64,000 nt of DNA, taken from assembly GCA_021234155.1 (NCBI GenBank), contig JAJEKV010000058.1, positions 4,286,600 to 4,350,599 on the forward strand, read 5' to 3'. Shown here in pieces: positions 12,188 through 24,609 of this stretch. The first letter of the stretch is position 1; each line of letters opens with the position of its first letter. The translations under genes and the position numbers were made by a program. The notes under the pieces are model-generated. The model saw only the letters and a list, made by a program, of their open reading frames with translations. It was not told the DNA's origin and searched no databases. The stretch is from Isoetes taiwanensis (Eukaryota; Streptophyta; Lycopodiopsida; Isoetales; Isoetaceae).

Positions 12188-12302
12188 ATGGTAGTGACCC
12201 ACGTACAGTGTACATGTTAAAGCTAAAGTTCTCTTAGCATGGCTCATTTTGGTAGCGACCCACGTACAATGGGTACACGTTAATAAAGCTAAAATTCTCT
12301 CT
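12188..12302. repeat. Imperfect tandem duplication, about 55-60 bp unit
   Basis: 12188-12236 and 12249-12302 share GGTAG(T/C)GACCCACGTACA, a GTACA-type centre, then AAGCTAAA(G/A)TTCTCT, with small indels. Confidence 0.7.
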
Positions 12303-12959
12303 CTCAATAATAGAGGTTTGCCACCTCTAAAGCCCTCCAAATTAAGCCTAGCCAAGTGTAAGGGCAGATCCCAGCTTCGAAATCCCCGATTAAGTCTATC
12401 AAAAAAATTGCCACTATCAGAAAAATTGCCACCTTCAATAAGCAACTACTGGAATTTACAAACTTGAATTGGAAACCCCGTTTCCATCATAAATTAACAG
12501 GTAAAATGCCACCGATTTCAAAATTTTGAAGGTAAACTAATTTAGAATCACTCTCTCTTTGCTCTTTGTGGTCCCCTTCCTATTCTCTAATGGATGAGCC
12601 TACAAACTGCACTGCCCCTGCTCGTATGGTCACCATTAGTAGGTTTTTTTAAGTAAAGTCTAACTACCCCACAAGAATAGTAGGCACTCACAGATCTTAA
12701 TACTAGCCGAAGAAAAGGAATTGGTTTATTCAATAGGAAGGGCAGAGCAGGGGATGGGAGTGACACTGGCTGCTATGAAGGAACGGGCTGCCGAGATGGC
12801 AAAGGAGGGTAATTCAACCTTCAAAAGGCATCCTGAAATTTCTCTCAGGAGTGTAGAAACGTTAGGTATCACGTGCCCGGGCAGTGAATCAAACCAACTT
12901 GGATATCTTCTACTTGAGTCTGAAAGAAGTGTATGATGAGTACAACTTCCCTTCCTCAA

Positions 12960-14345
12960 GGATCTGGAATGAATACAAGACAGGGATCCAAGCTGGAAAA
13001 GTAAAGGGTTTGCAATAAATGCAAGGAAAGAGGAGAATAGGGTTAGTGAGCTAGTAATGAATACAAGGAAATGGGTTACTATTCTAACGTGTGTCAATGC
13101 AGAAGGGTTTATGATGCCTAATCTGTATATTTTTAAGGGAACTAGGATGAGTCAAGATGTGGGGAGGGAGCAATTCAAGCTATGCAACAATCAGCTTGGT
13201 AATAACTGAAGTTTTGAAGTCATGGCTATCCCATTTCAAATCTAGAGTCCCTGGAGGAGTCTCACTTGAATGACCTCATCTTATCTTGCTGGATGGGCAT
13301 GGCAGCCATGTCGAACTAGATGTCATTTTGGATGCCAAAGAGATGGAAATAGATTTTGCCCTACTATCCACACACATATTACATAGGCTGCAGCCACTAG
13401 ATGTGTCTTATTTTGCACCATTAAAAACAACATTCAAAAGACTTAGGGCAGATTACATGGTTAGGAAGCATAGGACAGAACCAACGAAGGATGACATAGT
13501 TGAATTGATATCCTAGCCCACTGCTGCAGGTTTAACAATGTCCAACATCAAAGGTTTCATGGCAACTGGGATATAGCCATTCAACCTCCTGGAAGGCATT
13601 TGCAAGGAAAGAAGTGCATGTGCCAGCACTACCAATTAGATAGCCACCAAACGAGGTTGGAGAAGAACATGGGCTGGTTGTTTCCAATGTGCAGCCTGCA
13701 ATTGATGGAAACGAACTATGGAAGAAGGGGAACCATGTGCATAAATTTGAACATGGAAAACCACGTTTCGAGGGGTACAACATGCAAGATCGCAAGATCT
13801 CGACTTGCAATGGGAAAAGCATGTGCAAGCATCATGTGATCATGCGGAGACTGCACATGGGACAATGCAGCAAGCCTTGCTCCACCAAGTTTTGGATCCT
13901 CCATGTCTGGAACCTTCATAAGTGCTGCCAAATCAGAGTACACAAAGGACAACTTCGAGAAGAAGGGGCATTGCATCTAATCTGCATGGCAGAGTGCGTA
14001 TAAGCAATCTAAGCACTTGCAGCTAAGAAGGCAAGGAGGGAAGAGGCTAACAGACTTAAGAGGGAACACATAGCTCTCAAGAATCTAGAGACAACAAGGA
14101 GGAGGGTTGAAGAGGCCACTAGAAGGGCTACTGCAAATAGGTTAGAGAGGGAGAGTAGAAAGCAAGCAGAGGCTTTATATGAGGCTAGCATTAGGAAATT
14201 TAGGAAATTCATGTACCCAACAGGCCAATCCAGGGTTCAGGCAATCTTTGATTGTCAAAGACCATTGAACGAGGCTGCAAAGTTGAGGAGGATGGCTGCT
14301 GGGAAGACGACGAGACAAAGACTAGGCAAGAGTCCTGTGTTCAGA
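12960..14345 (+). pseudogene. Pogo/CENP-B-like (DDE_1) transposase relic with basic coiled-coil tail
   Basis: Frames joined by eye give the DDE_1 core. About 12990-13170 has G-F-A-I-N-A-R-K, N-R-V-S-E-L-V and W-V-T-I-L-T-C-V-N-A-E-G-F, then I-F-K-G-T-R-M. About 13195-13520 has S-W-L-S-H-F-K-S-R-V-P-G-G-V, L-L-D-G-H-G-S-H-V (second catalytic Asp) and L-Q-P-L-D-V. This is the Tigger/pogo/jerky type that inserts at TA. About 14005-14240 in another frame is a Lys/Arg/Glu-rich helix (A-K-K-A-R-R-E-E-A-N-R-L-K), likely the transposase C-terminus. At least one stop (near 13269) and several shifts occur. Terminal inverted repeats were not found. The N-terminal DNA-binding domain is not recognisable. 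Confidence 0.75.
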
Positions 14346-14821
14346 ACAACAACTTGAGGAGGAGGACAATTGAAAGGCCTGTACATACGAAGCAGCCAGA
14401 ATGAGAAGGCAAGGATTGTGCAAGTGCCTAGTGAGCGTGGGTGTCATGACACACAAACATGGGATGTGGAGTGCAGTCTTGAAGACACCCATGTGAGGGA
14501 GATGGGATCAACCCTCAGTCAATTAGCATAGAGGGTTATATACCCTTGGTCAGACCTACACCTAGCAACGTACGCAACATCCGTTCTCCCTTGAAAAGAT
14601 GGGATCTTACTGGCAGCCAAAGATCATTCAACCCTTTAGCTAGCTCTTATGCGCACCAGCAAACACATGGCCAGGAAATGATGAGGTCAGGGCAATTGAC
14701 AAGGCCAATATTTGAAGATGGCTGACATTGGTATGGATGCCAAGGCCCTTGCTACAACAAGGAGCATGGACGAGGGCTTCTTTGGGACATGAAGTGAAGT
14801 GAAGTAATTTGCATTCATCTT
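14346..14821. other. Flank of transposase relic
   Basis: Probably still within or just past the transposon. No gene or terminus is identifiable. An ACTTC-type pentamer run lies at about 14793-14808, next to the LINE tail that starts at 14822. Confidence 0.4.
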
Positions 14822-16330
14822 GTTAGACCATCAGGTCTATAAGAGACAAAATACAACAATATAACTCACTTAATAAAATATCATATCATCTGGCAAGTAC
14901 TCGTCATCGAATTGCTTATCAGCGCTCTCTTCTTCCTCGCCTCCACTAGATTCCACAATATGTTTGATTGCCACCTCCCTCAAGGCCAAGATATCAATTA
15001 AAAAACTGCTTCCTATAATAGCTGGCATGTCGAAGAATTGTTGTAGATTGAGTATACCAAATTCAAACCCGTCTCATAGGGCCTAATATACTAGGCAAAG
15101 TAAATTGGATGTTCTTCGCCTTCTATTACATCTTATCCACATGCTCGACATTTTTGGTATTTGCTTTGAAAATTATACCATCTACCAACTTCTATGCTTA
15201 GGCGGTGTGCACTCAACCGCATGCTGCAGATAACATGTCTTTTTGCTAAAGAGAAGTTCTCACCCAAATACTTCATTGACTTTAGTGTTGGGTTCATCTT
15301 CTCCCTATACTGCAACATTTTGATACCGGGCGTGTTCCAAGTTCTCGCCTGAACAGTGTCTCTTACCCAATCATGAATCCAATTCTTACCCATTTTCGTA
15401 GCCAAATCATACTGTCTGCATACCATCTCGTATCCATTATCGCATTTAGTGCCAATCTCGGGTAACTTTCTTCCTCTAGCCCTCCCACCTGGCTTAGGTA
15501 TGTTAGAAAGCGGCATAAAGCTTCACATTCCAACTGCATCATACCGCATTCTACCAATATTATGTCATACAAGGTCTGCATTTTAACTCCAAGCTCAGTG
15601 TGTAGGAACTTTTTCTACATTCACTCTGTTTTTTGCCATAATTCTAGTGCGAGTCCGGGTCCCCAGACTTCACATCCATATAGCACTAGTATATGTACTA
15701 ATGTTTTAAACAACATATTTTTTAGATCGAAGTTCCAGATATCTACTCCACCCTTTAATTTCATCTGAAATGCTTGTCCATAATGAGCCCCGAATAATTT
15801 ATAGGAGCTAGAAATCTCTATTAAGTCCCCTTTATAGAAGAATGGATAATTTTTATCCAGATTACTTCCGAAGATCAGAATCTTGGTCTTACCCAAATTG
15901 ACTTTCATACGTGTTGCATCACAGAAGATTAATAATGTGTCCAGGTGCTTCTGCGTCCTCTCTATGCTTCGCGATAGCAATACAATTTCATCCGCGTAGA
16001 GTAACAAGAAAATGACATAGCCTGCAAGTTGCACCCCATCTCCCCCTTGCATGGATATCCACCTTCTTAAGTCATCTACGAAGATGCCAAATAGAGTCAG
16101 TGACGAGGTACCCCAATTCTTTCCAAGCTTTCCCACAATTCCTATGTACCATGTCAAATGCTTTAGTGACATCTACAAATCCCGCAAACAAAGGTTTTTG
16201 TGTTCCCTTTATTGTATTAGACCTTATCTCAAAAGCTCACTAGGTGATAATAATGCATTTTTTTGGCTACTAAAACCTGTTCCCCTTAGCGCGAACATTG
16301 TGCATTTCCGTCCATGTGCTAATTTTGCTT
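14822..16330 (-). mobile_element. LINE relic (reverse transcriptase and C-terminal zinc domain), minus strand
   Basis: Reading the minus strand from about 16300: G-F-V-D-V-x-K-A-F-D (RT motif A) near 16180, then S-L-T-L-F-G-I-F-V-D-D-L (motif B). L-Y-A-D-E-I-V-L-L (motif C, second Asp changed to Glu) is near 15990. V-N-L-G-K-T-K and L-Y-G-C-E-V-W-G-P-G-L follow near 15660. A further frame, 15133-15516, has the R-x-S-x-H-R-L-x-I-E ... R-W-Y ... C-R-A-C domain. A block between motifs A and B is deleted. The 3' end (14822-14860, minus strand) has a perfect TAGACC/GGTCTA stem and then ACTTC pentamers. Same lineage as the copies at 4958 and 47090; dead. Confidence 0.8.
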
Positions 16331-17100
16331 AATATTCGCAAACAGCTTTGCAAAGAGGGTATTCATCATAATCATGCGATAGTTATTTGGATCGTGCTCA
16401 TTGCCAGCATTACGAATAGGGAAAACCCTATTGATTCGTCATCTGTGGGAAACTCTTTTGCGTTGCATCGTTGAAGTTCTGTGTTATTTGAACATGGAGA
16501 GGTGACATGGCACATGTATGCAACAAAAATTTTGCTCATTCAAAAAGGGTCAAACAATATTGTGCATACCTATTTTAATACACATTTGGTAATGCAGGTA
16601 AATGAGGGAACACTAGCATTATCTTTGAACACGGCTGCAGAAAGGGTATGCAGTCACTTGCTTATAGTTTCGTTGGTATGTAGTTGTACACTAATTGGTG
16701 TTGTCCCTTATTGCAAGATGTATATGAATGAGATGAGTTTGTGGAAGAATAGTATTCTGTAATGCCAAATAAATGCTTGGAATCTGTATAGTATTTTTAA
16801 TAGTAAAAAAAGCTATGGACACAAAGAAAGATGAATTACCATAATTAGTGGATGGTCTTGAGTTGTCCACAAAACAAGCACAACTGATGTAACTTTTTTT
16901 GCATAATTCAATTGCAATGTGAAGTGCACAAACAACTTTCAACAAAAATGCCTTCAGGGCTATTATATATTTATATCCGCAAAAGTGTCCCAGAAAAAAT
17001 TGCATTACACAAAACCCTTACTAAGAGAGAGGACAGACAGTTACGTACTTAGGGCATATAAGAGGGATCTATCTTAGTTATATAAGCACCCATTTGGCCA
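16331..17100. other. Intergenic, no gene recognised
   Basis: Short open frames only, none with family resemblance. AT-rich. Confidence 0.4.
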
Positions 17101-17820
17101 ACAACTACAACAACCAACAAGCAGCAGCTTCTTTAATCTGGGTTAACCAAGCTCTCAGACTATTATCTGATCCTCTTCAGCAACTGTTACACTGCAGTGA
17201 ACCATATTGTGATCATCCTTAGAGTGTTGCATCTGATCAGATATTTCTGGTGTAACTTCCACATTAAGATTTGAGCCTGCTACATTTGCAGTTTCTTGGC
17301 AATTCACAAGATAGTTCTTCAAAGTAAACTGGCCAGTTTCTTTAGCCTATTGAGAGGCACCTGAGTTGCGGCACTCTCTCTTCTTGGAAGAGCTTCTAGT
17401 ATGGGCTAGAGCTGGTAATACCAAGGATCTTCCTCCATCCTTCCATCGCATGATATGCCAATAAGAAATCAGTTAGATCAAGGCTAAGAACATGCTAAGA
17501 AGAACCCAATGAGAATGAAATGTGCTTATCTTTGAAGTGATGCAAGTCAGAGCAATTCAAGATGATAGAGGGATGTTGTTCGAGTGGCAATTCCCTCCTT
17601 TTTTTACAACCCCATCTAAATGATGGTGCCCTTGCCCGATTGTGCACCACATATTCGTCTTTAATCTGGGAGAGAAGAACATTATGAATTTGATTAGGCA
17701 TAACTCAATCAACTTCGATGTGGGGGATGTTGGCAAAAGCGGGCCAACAGGGCCAGAATTGGTCGTGAGTGATGGATCCGTAACCACGTTTAGGGACTGC
17801 TGGTCCATGATGATCATCTA
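17100..17820 (-). other. Possible decayed protein-coding relic, family not recognised
   Basis: Minus-strand frames from 17817 downward read coherent, non-repetitive protein-like sequence across two or three frames. The end, about 17160-17370, reads K-E-T-G-Q-F-T-L-K-N-Y-L and then an acidic tail. Composition looks coding rather than random, but stops and frameshifts prevent a gene model and I recognise no domain. Could be an old gene fragment or retroelement gag. Confidence 0.25.
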
Positions 17821-20017
17821 GGGCCTCACGAATACAAGAGTTGCATGAGGTCTTGATCCATGCTAGCATGGCAATGCTAGATCTCGAGTGGACATAAGGG
17901 AGAGGGCACGTGCAGAAGTAGGTTATCGCATGCGACGAAAGGGGGACTGTCAGCTAGCGAAGGCTGGTTCATTATGATGCAAAACCTGGCAACCTTGTCT
18001 AGCGAGCGGTAGTTTTGGGGGAGGCTAAAAACTAGGGGCTAGACATGGCGTGGGGGCATATGTCGGCGATAGGGGCGTCTAGCCCCCTCCCCTCCCCGGT
18101 CTTGGGGCGCTTTTTTTTGCACTACATGGAATATCTGTTTAAGTACCCGGGATGTTCTTGGTTGAGCAAATTAGAGTTGTTTTTGACCATTTGCCACACA
18201 TGCCTCTTATGTGCACAAAACATGGGAACCCCATCCTATGTCTTCTTGTGATCAAATCCGTGATCTTTATTTGTCCCGTTGCAATCAATTTTTCCTGTTT
18301 AGGATATGTAGACTACGAGACAAACCCAGACAGACTTGAGTTTTTCAAAAAAAATCGTAAAGCATCTCAAAAAATCTCGGATTGACTGTGCCATGTAGAT
18401 AGAACTCAGCTCCATCAGACGCAATGGGAATGGTGAGTTTCTGTTTTACTTTGCCATGTGGCATATTGAACTCTCGAAATCAGGCTAATGGAGATGTGCC
18501 CTAATTCGATGTCATTCAATTTCGATCTAGCATATTATCTATTGAAGTACATTGTGGAGCACTAATGTAAGAGGTGAAACCTAGCCAGTCTGTAATCCCC
18601 TACAAGACATTTATCGGGTGTAAATGTGCCATGAGGGATATTCTGTACCAAAGAGAGATTTACCAATGTACAAGAGGAAATTGCAATGTGTGTTGTCTGA
18701 CTGGCTATTGGAACTACTCAAGTGGCCATTACACATTTCTTTTTTATTTTATTATTAATTCTTTCAAGTAATAGATATTATGTGTTTCTATTTTTTATTT
18801 GTTGTTTGTTATTTTTTAGCAGGCTTGCCTTTTCTAAGCTATCCATGTGAGTGCTCACATTAGCTAAAATTACTTTCCACAGTTGGATCTGCCTATTTTT
18901 CATCTGACAACTAGAGAAATTTAGAAACTCCTAAAAATTGCCTTGGCCTATCCCGCCCGATGCATCTTCAACTCCGGCAACCTTCCTAACGCCCCCTATG
19001 CTCGTCATTACATTTATGTGATGACCATAAGGACCCGCAGGATGCTAGAAGAACTGTATATGCACAAAGAGTCTTATTTTTGTATCTCCTGTTTCGGCTT
19101 AAATCTCTATTTTCTTATACATTTCCAATTTCTTTCTCAATTCATATGCTTCTAGAAATATGATAAACCCCATAATAGCTGGACATAGAAACCACATTAG
19201 ATGCATGAAAAGAAATGATATAGAATGGTTTTGAGCAAGATAACATAGCCTCAAGATAAGATCACTATGCTAGCTTCACTCCCTATTAAATATTCTTCTT
19301 CATTCCCCCATATCTACCTCCATCTAGCAACGAAATACTGGAGTTGGAATTAATGGCATGGAAGGCATGCATCTTTGTACTTCTAGTAAGTGTTGTAGTA
19401 TGTGAACACTCAATGCAGGCTCTTAGACTCATAGCAGGCAACTAGAAAGTCATCAGTGTACTAGAGCTATGGGCAGTGGAGTGTAGCTTATGATCTTTGC
19501 AAGAATAACACATTTGAAGATAATGTATTTTCCAATCACTCTGACAGACAGTGCTAGTCCGTTCACCGAATATTGAGAAGGCCTGAATAGATGGCACCAT
19601 ACAAGTGAATACGTCTTTGAAGGCTTTGGTATTTCGCATGTCAAATATTCGAAGAAACCATTGAAAATGCTTTGCACGTGCGTGGGAAGGTCACAATTAT
19701 CTACTCGGCTAGGGTGATGCTTATGGCCATGTCAAATTCTATATGGCTACAACATTCTTCTACTCTCATACGTATGACATGTTAGTTATTGGTTAGATAG
19801 ATATCATATGCCAAACATATAATTATATCATTTTAGGAACGTTATGATTTAAACCATCTCATGTTCATTGAACAATATAATTTGAACACCACCATTGCAT
19901 GCATGAACCAAAGTTTCAAGGTCCATATTATTAGTCAGTTGGACTTTGGATATCCATATCACAAGTATGAAGGGGTAAAGTTGGCCACAAAGTATGTGTA
20001 TCATTCACTTTAGTATG
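17821..20017. other. Intergenic, no gene recognised
   Basis: GC-richer patch at 18030-18110; otherwise AT-rich. Small open frames do not resemble known families. No RNA gene seen. Confidence 0.4.
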
Positions 20018-20136
20018 TGGGTCGTGTTGGCCTAGTGGTTAGTCCACTTGTCTAGCACATTGAGGTCTCGTGTTCGAACCTCACTAGGATCTTGGCATCT
20101 TAGGACCTTTGGCCCCTGGTATCCTTGTAGGGGGCG
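20018..20136 (+). mobile_element. tRNA-derived SINE-like element (5' part)
   Basis: A pol III A-box-like TTGGCCTAGTGGTTAGT (20028-20044) is followed about 30 bp later by a B-box-like GTGTTCGAACCTC (20070-20082). This spacing and order are those of a tRNA-related SINE head. It does not fold as a complete tRNA. A repeat-rich 3' part follows. Confidence 0.7.
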
Positions 20137-20400
20137 GTGCTCCTTGAAGGGGGACGGTGCTCCTTGAAGGGGGATTGCAAGAACATGCCATATGCTGTCG
20201 TATGTCCTACCTTGAAGGGGGATTGCAAGAACATGCCATATGCTGTCGTATGTCCTAATGTATGTCCTAATGGATGCTGGCTAGTGCTACGACGTAAAAA
20301 TACACCTTCCTTCCTTCCTTCCTTTAGCCATTGGATTGCAAGAAAATATTTCCTTCCTTCCTTCCTTTAGCCATTGGATTGCAGGAAAATATTTCCATTA
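20137..20400. repeat. Cluster of tandem duplications and CCTT repeats after the SINE head
   Basis: Three small duplications lie in series. GGTGCTCCTTGAAGGGGGA is doubled at about 20136-20175. A unit of about 48 bp (TTGAAGGGGGATTGCAAGAA plus ATGCCATATGCTGTCG) is doubled at about 20166-20258. A 42-bp unit (TTCC)n-TTTAGCCATTGGATTGCA is doubled at 20309-20395. The tetranucleotide runs resemble a SINE 3' tail that expanded. Confidence 0.7.
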
Positions 20401-23217
20401 TTACTTAGTTTGACATTTGATGTCATTCAAATTCCAAACGTCATGAATTTCTCCTCTTATCCCAAAAACGAAACAATTAAACTATTTTATTATTACCGAA
20501 CCTCTTGTTATTTCTTAATCAAACATTCTTTCTTGCTAGTTTCCCTCCACCTTTTCTTTCCTTTGGGTTAACACAAGCTCACATCATTCCTTTGGGTTAA
20601 GACAAGCTTGCATCAAATAGTCCCATTCATCTCTTCCCCCTACATCTTCTACACCATCTACGTTTGAATCATATCTTCATTTAGCTTATCATCTACCCAC
20701 AACACTTCCTTTTCTCCTCCCCTCCACACCCTGCCCCAAGCCTGCCATATCTCTAGTTTTTTTTAAGCTTCAGCTTATCTTACACAAAGAGGGTTAATAT
20801 TGAGTAAACTCAACGTCTTCATCCTCAATGCAGATAACTATGGTTGTGGGCCTTTAAAGCCTCGCGAACTTTTACTGAATGAGGACATAAGCTTATATCA
20901 GTGCTTTTGAGATGGTAAAGACATGGCATTTCACAACATAGATTAATCCTACGCTAGTTCATGGCCCAAAGGGGAACCTGGTAGCATGCCTACTCATGAA
21001 AAGGCACTGAGCTATTGCATCTATCCAAACAGTCGCACATCATCTCTGAATTGAAACATGTCGAAAGAATCATAAATCCACGTGAAACTAGGGTCTGTCA
21101 GCGTTGTTAGTTGGGAGCGATTAAAGATGAGCACCATACTCTTAAAATGTCCAGTGTTTGCAAATATCAGAGCAAAACACGTTCAACCTAATGAGCCACC
21201 ACATGTTCTTTTGCAGATGCATGTAGTGGTACTTGCATCTTATATCATGTTCTTTCTTAGTCAACATGCCCATTTGTGCCCCTCCAATGTACTGATGTCA
21301 TGCTCTATACACACTCATCAATGAGCATATTATTGTCAAAGTTTCTCTCTCGAAAACTCTTTGTTTTTTAGTCCAGTATAGTAATGGTTTATTGTGCTCT
21401 TTTTATATTGTGGTCCCATAGACCATTTGGAATCCGTAGACTATAAAAGTTGATTATTGTGATGAGGACTTACGATATACGCACACCAAACATCAGCCGA
21501 TAGACAGGCTTTTCATTCATAGTAGCAGTATAAGTTGGGCAAATAATTTAGAAGTAAGTAGGGTATCCGATTATAGGCACAATATCAGACTACCTCATAT
21601 AAAGATAAAGCATAATAGTGACAGGGCTAGGCAAATGAAGTGGCGATAGCTTTTCATTGGGATTAAATGTTTCTATTTGTGGAGCATTAGGAGGTCTTGG
21701 GATAGAGGATATACATAATAAAAAGCTTGCTTACTGTGCCATAAGCTTGAAAACAACTCTGTAATTTGTTGCTTTTTTTTTTTTCAGCGGAACGCTACTG
21801 AGTCATGCTTGATATTTCATAGGGCAAATCTGAAGCTGATGTAGCTTTGAGATAGTGAGTTCTATCTAGCACATCAAGATAATCACTTGAAAATATTTGC
21901 TTGCAAAGCACTTTAGATTGTACCCAGTGAGTCTGATATACATTCTTTTGAGAAATATTTGTTTGCACCTTATTTATTAACTTAAAACAAACATTTTCAT
22001 ATGGTTCATATGTTCTGAAACCTATTTGAATATGGAAAAGGTCAACACTACATTCAGACATGTGGGATGAACTACTATTGTGGTTTAGATCTTCTGGAGC
22101 AGCAAGATCTTGATTTAGAAGCAGTCTTAGATCCTATTAAGCTAGATTGTATAGAAACTTTCATGATAGAAAGTGGATAGAGCATGTTTAATAATGCACA
22201 TTCACATTCTAGCAATTGCTATGTATATTCCAACCATTAATTAGCACCCTCATGCCTTGAAAATGAGATGAGAATGCCTTCGTCTCCAGCTTTTTATTTT
22301 ATATTAGTGAATACAAAAATGAATGAAACTGCCATTGTTCCTTTGCATATACCACAATATTAATATGGTCCTCATTTGCATTCTTTTGTATTTGATAAAT
22401 AGAAATATTTTCTTTTCATTTTATCCATTTTACTCTTTTTCTCTTCTACTTCTTTCCAGTATTTTGTTGGTTATTAGAATCTAATATGGATGAGAACCTT
22501 GGAACGTCTATTCAGTTCAACTTTTCTTGCCATTTGTCCGTGTTGGAGATTTCTTATTAGCTGCAAAGGGTTTACATGTCTAAGGTGAGCGTCCCTTATC
22601 TCTGCAACATATCAGGCTGATGATGGGAAAGTATAACAATTGAATAGAGAAGATGTATTTCATTAATGCCAGTGTTCCACTTCTTCCTTTCGCTTTTTTA
22701 TTCTTGAACTAGCATGTGAAGCTCTTGCACTCTGATGTTATTGGCTAACTTTTGAAAGATATATTGTATCTCTGCTTCGCTATGCAGGCTGAGAGCATCT
22801 ATATCATGATAGTTTATGTAGGTAAAATTCTCCATCATCGTGATCTTTTGTAATCTATGTTATCCATTGTGTTCCTGCTATTATTGATACTTTATCTGTA
22901 TGTAGTGGCTTCCAAAGGATCCTTTGAACTTCAGAGACGCCGTTCTCTGTGTAAAGACACATGACACTGCATTTAGTAAAGTTGATGAATGAACATGTAA
23001 TTCTCATTTCCTATAGCCTATTGTGATGGTTTGAAGAAGAATCCAGTTATTAGATTATGACAGTTTTATACTATGGGTCATGTTCCTTTATTAATTGCAA
23101 TTAGTTGCTTCACTTGAGATTTCTACTCTGAGTATGCAATCTAGCTTATAAAAGCTGAAATTGTTGACATTCATATAGACATTTTGTTTGTAAATATGAC
23201 TTCGAAGTAGTCTAGGA
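20401..23217. other. Intergenic with one LINE 3' end remnant
   Basis: At about 21409-21455 the words GGTCCCATAGACCATTTGG...GTAGACTATAAAAG match the LINE 3' end motif also seen at 37905 and 36488 (plus strand). A minus-strand 88-codon frame at 21795-22061 matches no family I know. No other gene is seen. Confidence 0.45.
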
Positions 23218-24071
23218 TGAAATCACACTATGTTCTTTTAGTTTTTATTGTCCAATAAAAGAACGCCATGTTGGCGAAGGTAACCTAAGGCGTATCACAC
23301 TTGCGCCTTCCCAAGCCTCGTCAGCACATCATTCAGGGGCAGTCGAGGGATGGGCAACCTCGGCTGCCCCTCCACGTTCCTCGGGCACACGTCACTCTAT
23401 AGTCCAATTCAGCATTCTTCCAAGAGCTTCATACGGTAGAAATGGCCTCCGACCTTGTCAGAATAGCGCTGGAATGCGAAAAAACTCCAGATCGGGGCAA
23501 GCTGCATCAAGAAATGTGAATCGGCACAAGACTGTGAATTGGCTCATCTACGGCTCATCAACATTTTTTTGTCTTGTTCTGGAGTTGGGCTATGGCGTCA
23601 AGATCTTCTTGAGAATCTTTGAAGCTCAAGGTCGGATTTTTGAAGCTTAGAGCCTAATTTTTTGAATCTTAAGGTCGGATTTTTGAATCTTAAGGACGGA
23701 TTTTCACGAACCAGGGATTATTTGAAGCTTAAGACTGGATCTTTGAAGCTTAAGGTTTGCTTAAGGATTTCGGATTTGAAGCTTTTGCTTAAGGATTTCG
23801 GATTTGAAGCTTAAGGCCGGATCTTCGAAGCTTCCCAAGACTGTGAATCGACTCATCAACGCTCATCATTCCTTGAATTGGCGCCCGTTTTGAAAGGGTA
23901 AAGACTCTGAAGCTCTGTATATGCCTAATCCTGACTGTTGGTTCCCGCCACCGTGGACTCCGTCGTGGCATCTCCATCTTCGATAGTGTGATATGGTCGA
24001 ACCAATTTGCTAGCCTTCCCGTTTCCCTCACTGCCACAATAACAAAGGGGAGGGAACGTAGTGTGATTTCA
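23218..24071. mobile_element. Terminal-inverted-repeat element, about 854 bp
   Basis: TGAAATCACACTATGTTC at 23218-23235 is mirrored by GAACGTAGTGTGATTTCA at 24054-24071 (17 of 18 positions complementary). Inside are a GC-rich part (23290-23470) and degenerate tandem copies of a GAAGCTTAAGGTCGGATTTTT-like unit (23615-23830), flanked by repeated CAAGACTGTGAAT words (23527, 23840). No transposase is present, so it is non-autonomous if mobile. No clean target duplication was seen at these exact ends. A 102-codon minus-strand frame (23789-24097) overlaps the right end and is not recognised. Confidence 0.65.
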
Positions 24072-24609
24072 CACTTAATTGGGCACATATCTAGCATATG
24101 GGGAGACCATTCATATGGCTGTTATTCGTATACATAGGAAAGACCATTCATATGGAGGTCATTCATGTACATACTTAATATTGAATAGTTCATAAAAGTT
24201 AGCTACAAGTGCGGATGTATCTATTACTGCTTTGATCAGCTTTACATGACCGCTATCTATCAGTTTTTACATGATCACTATCTACCTTCAACTCAAAAAG
24301 TAAATGTCTAAGCATTCAGCTTGTGACAAGACCGATATCAATTGTTATTTAAAAAAGTAAATAGTTTATACACTAGGCAACAATTTTGCAATAAATATTT
24401 TATTATAGTGCAATGCAACTTATCCACATTCCACACCCTCCCTCAACTGCATCCTTCGGTCATATGCATATATAAGCATACGCAATATTCTTACACACAT
24501 CTTTCGTCTCATGTTCCACGCACGAAACATACAATGCTAATACAAATATACAAATTCGAATGGCCAATTTCTACTACACTACTGCCATCTTCATTTCACA
24601 AGCGTCCAC
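24072..24609. other. Intergenic, AT-rich
   Basis: The phrase GACCATTCATATGG is repeated at about 24103 and 24147. No gene is seen. Confidence 0.4.

Noticed and set aside
20018-20090. Functional tRNA gene
   Set aside because: A and B boxes are present, but no acceptor stem or proper anticodon arm can be formed; treated as SINE.
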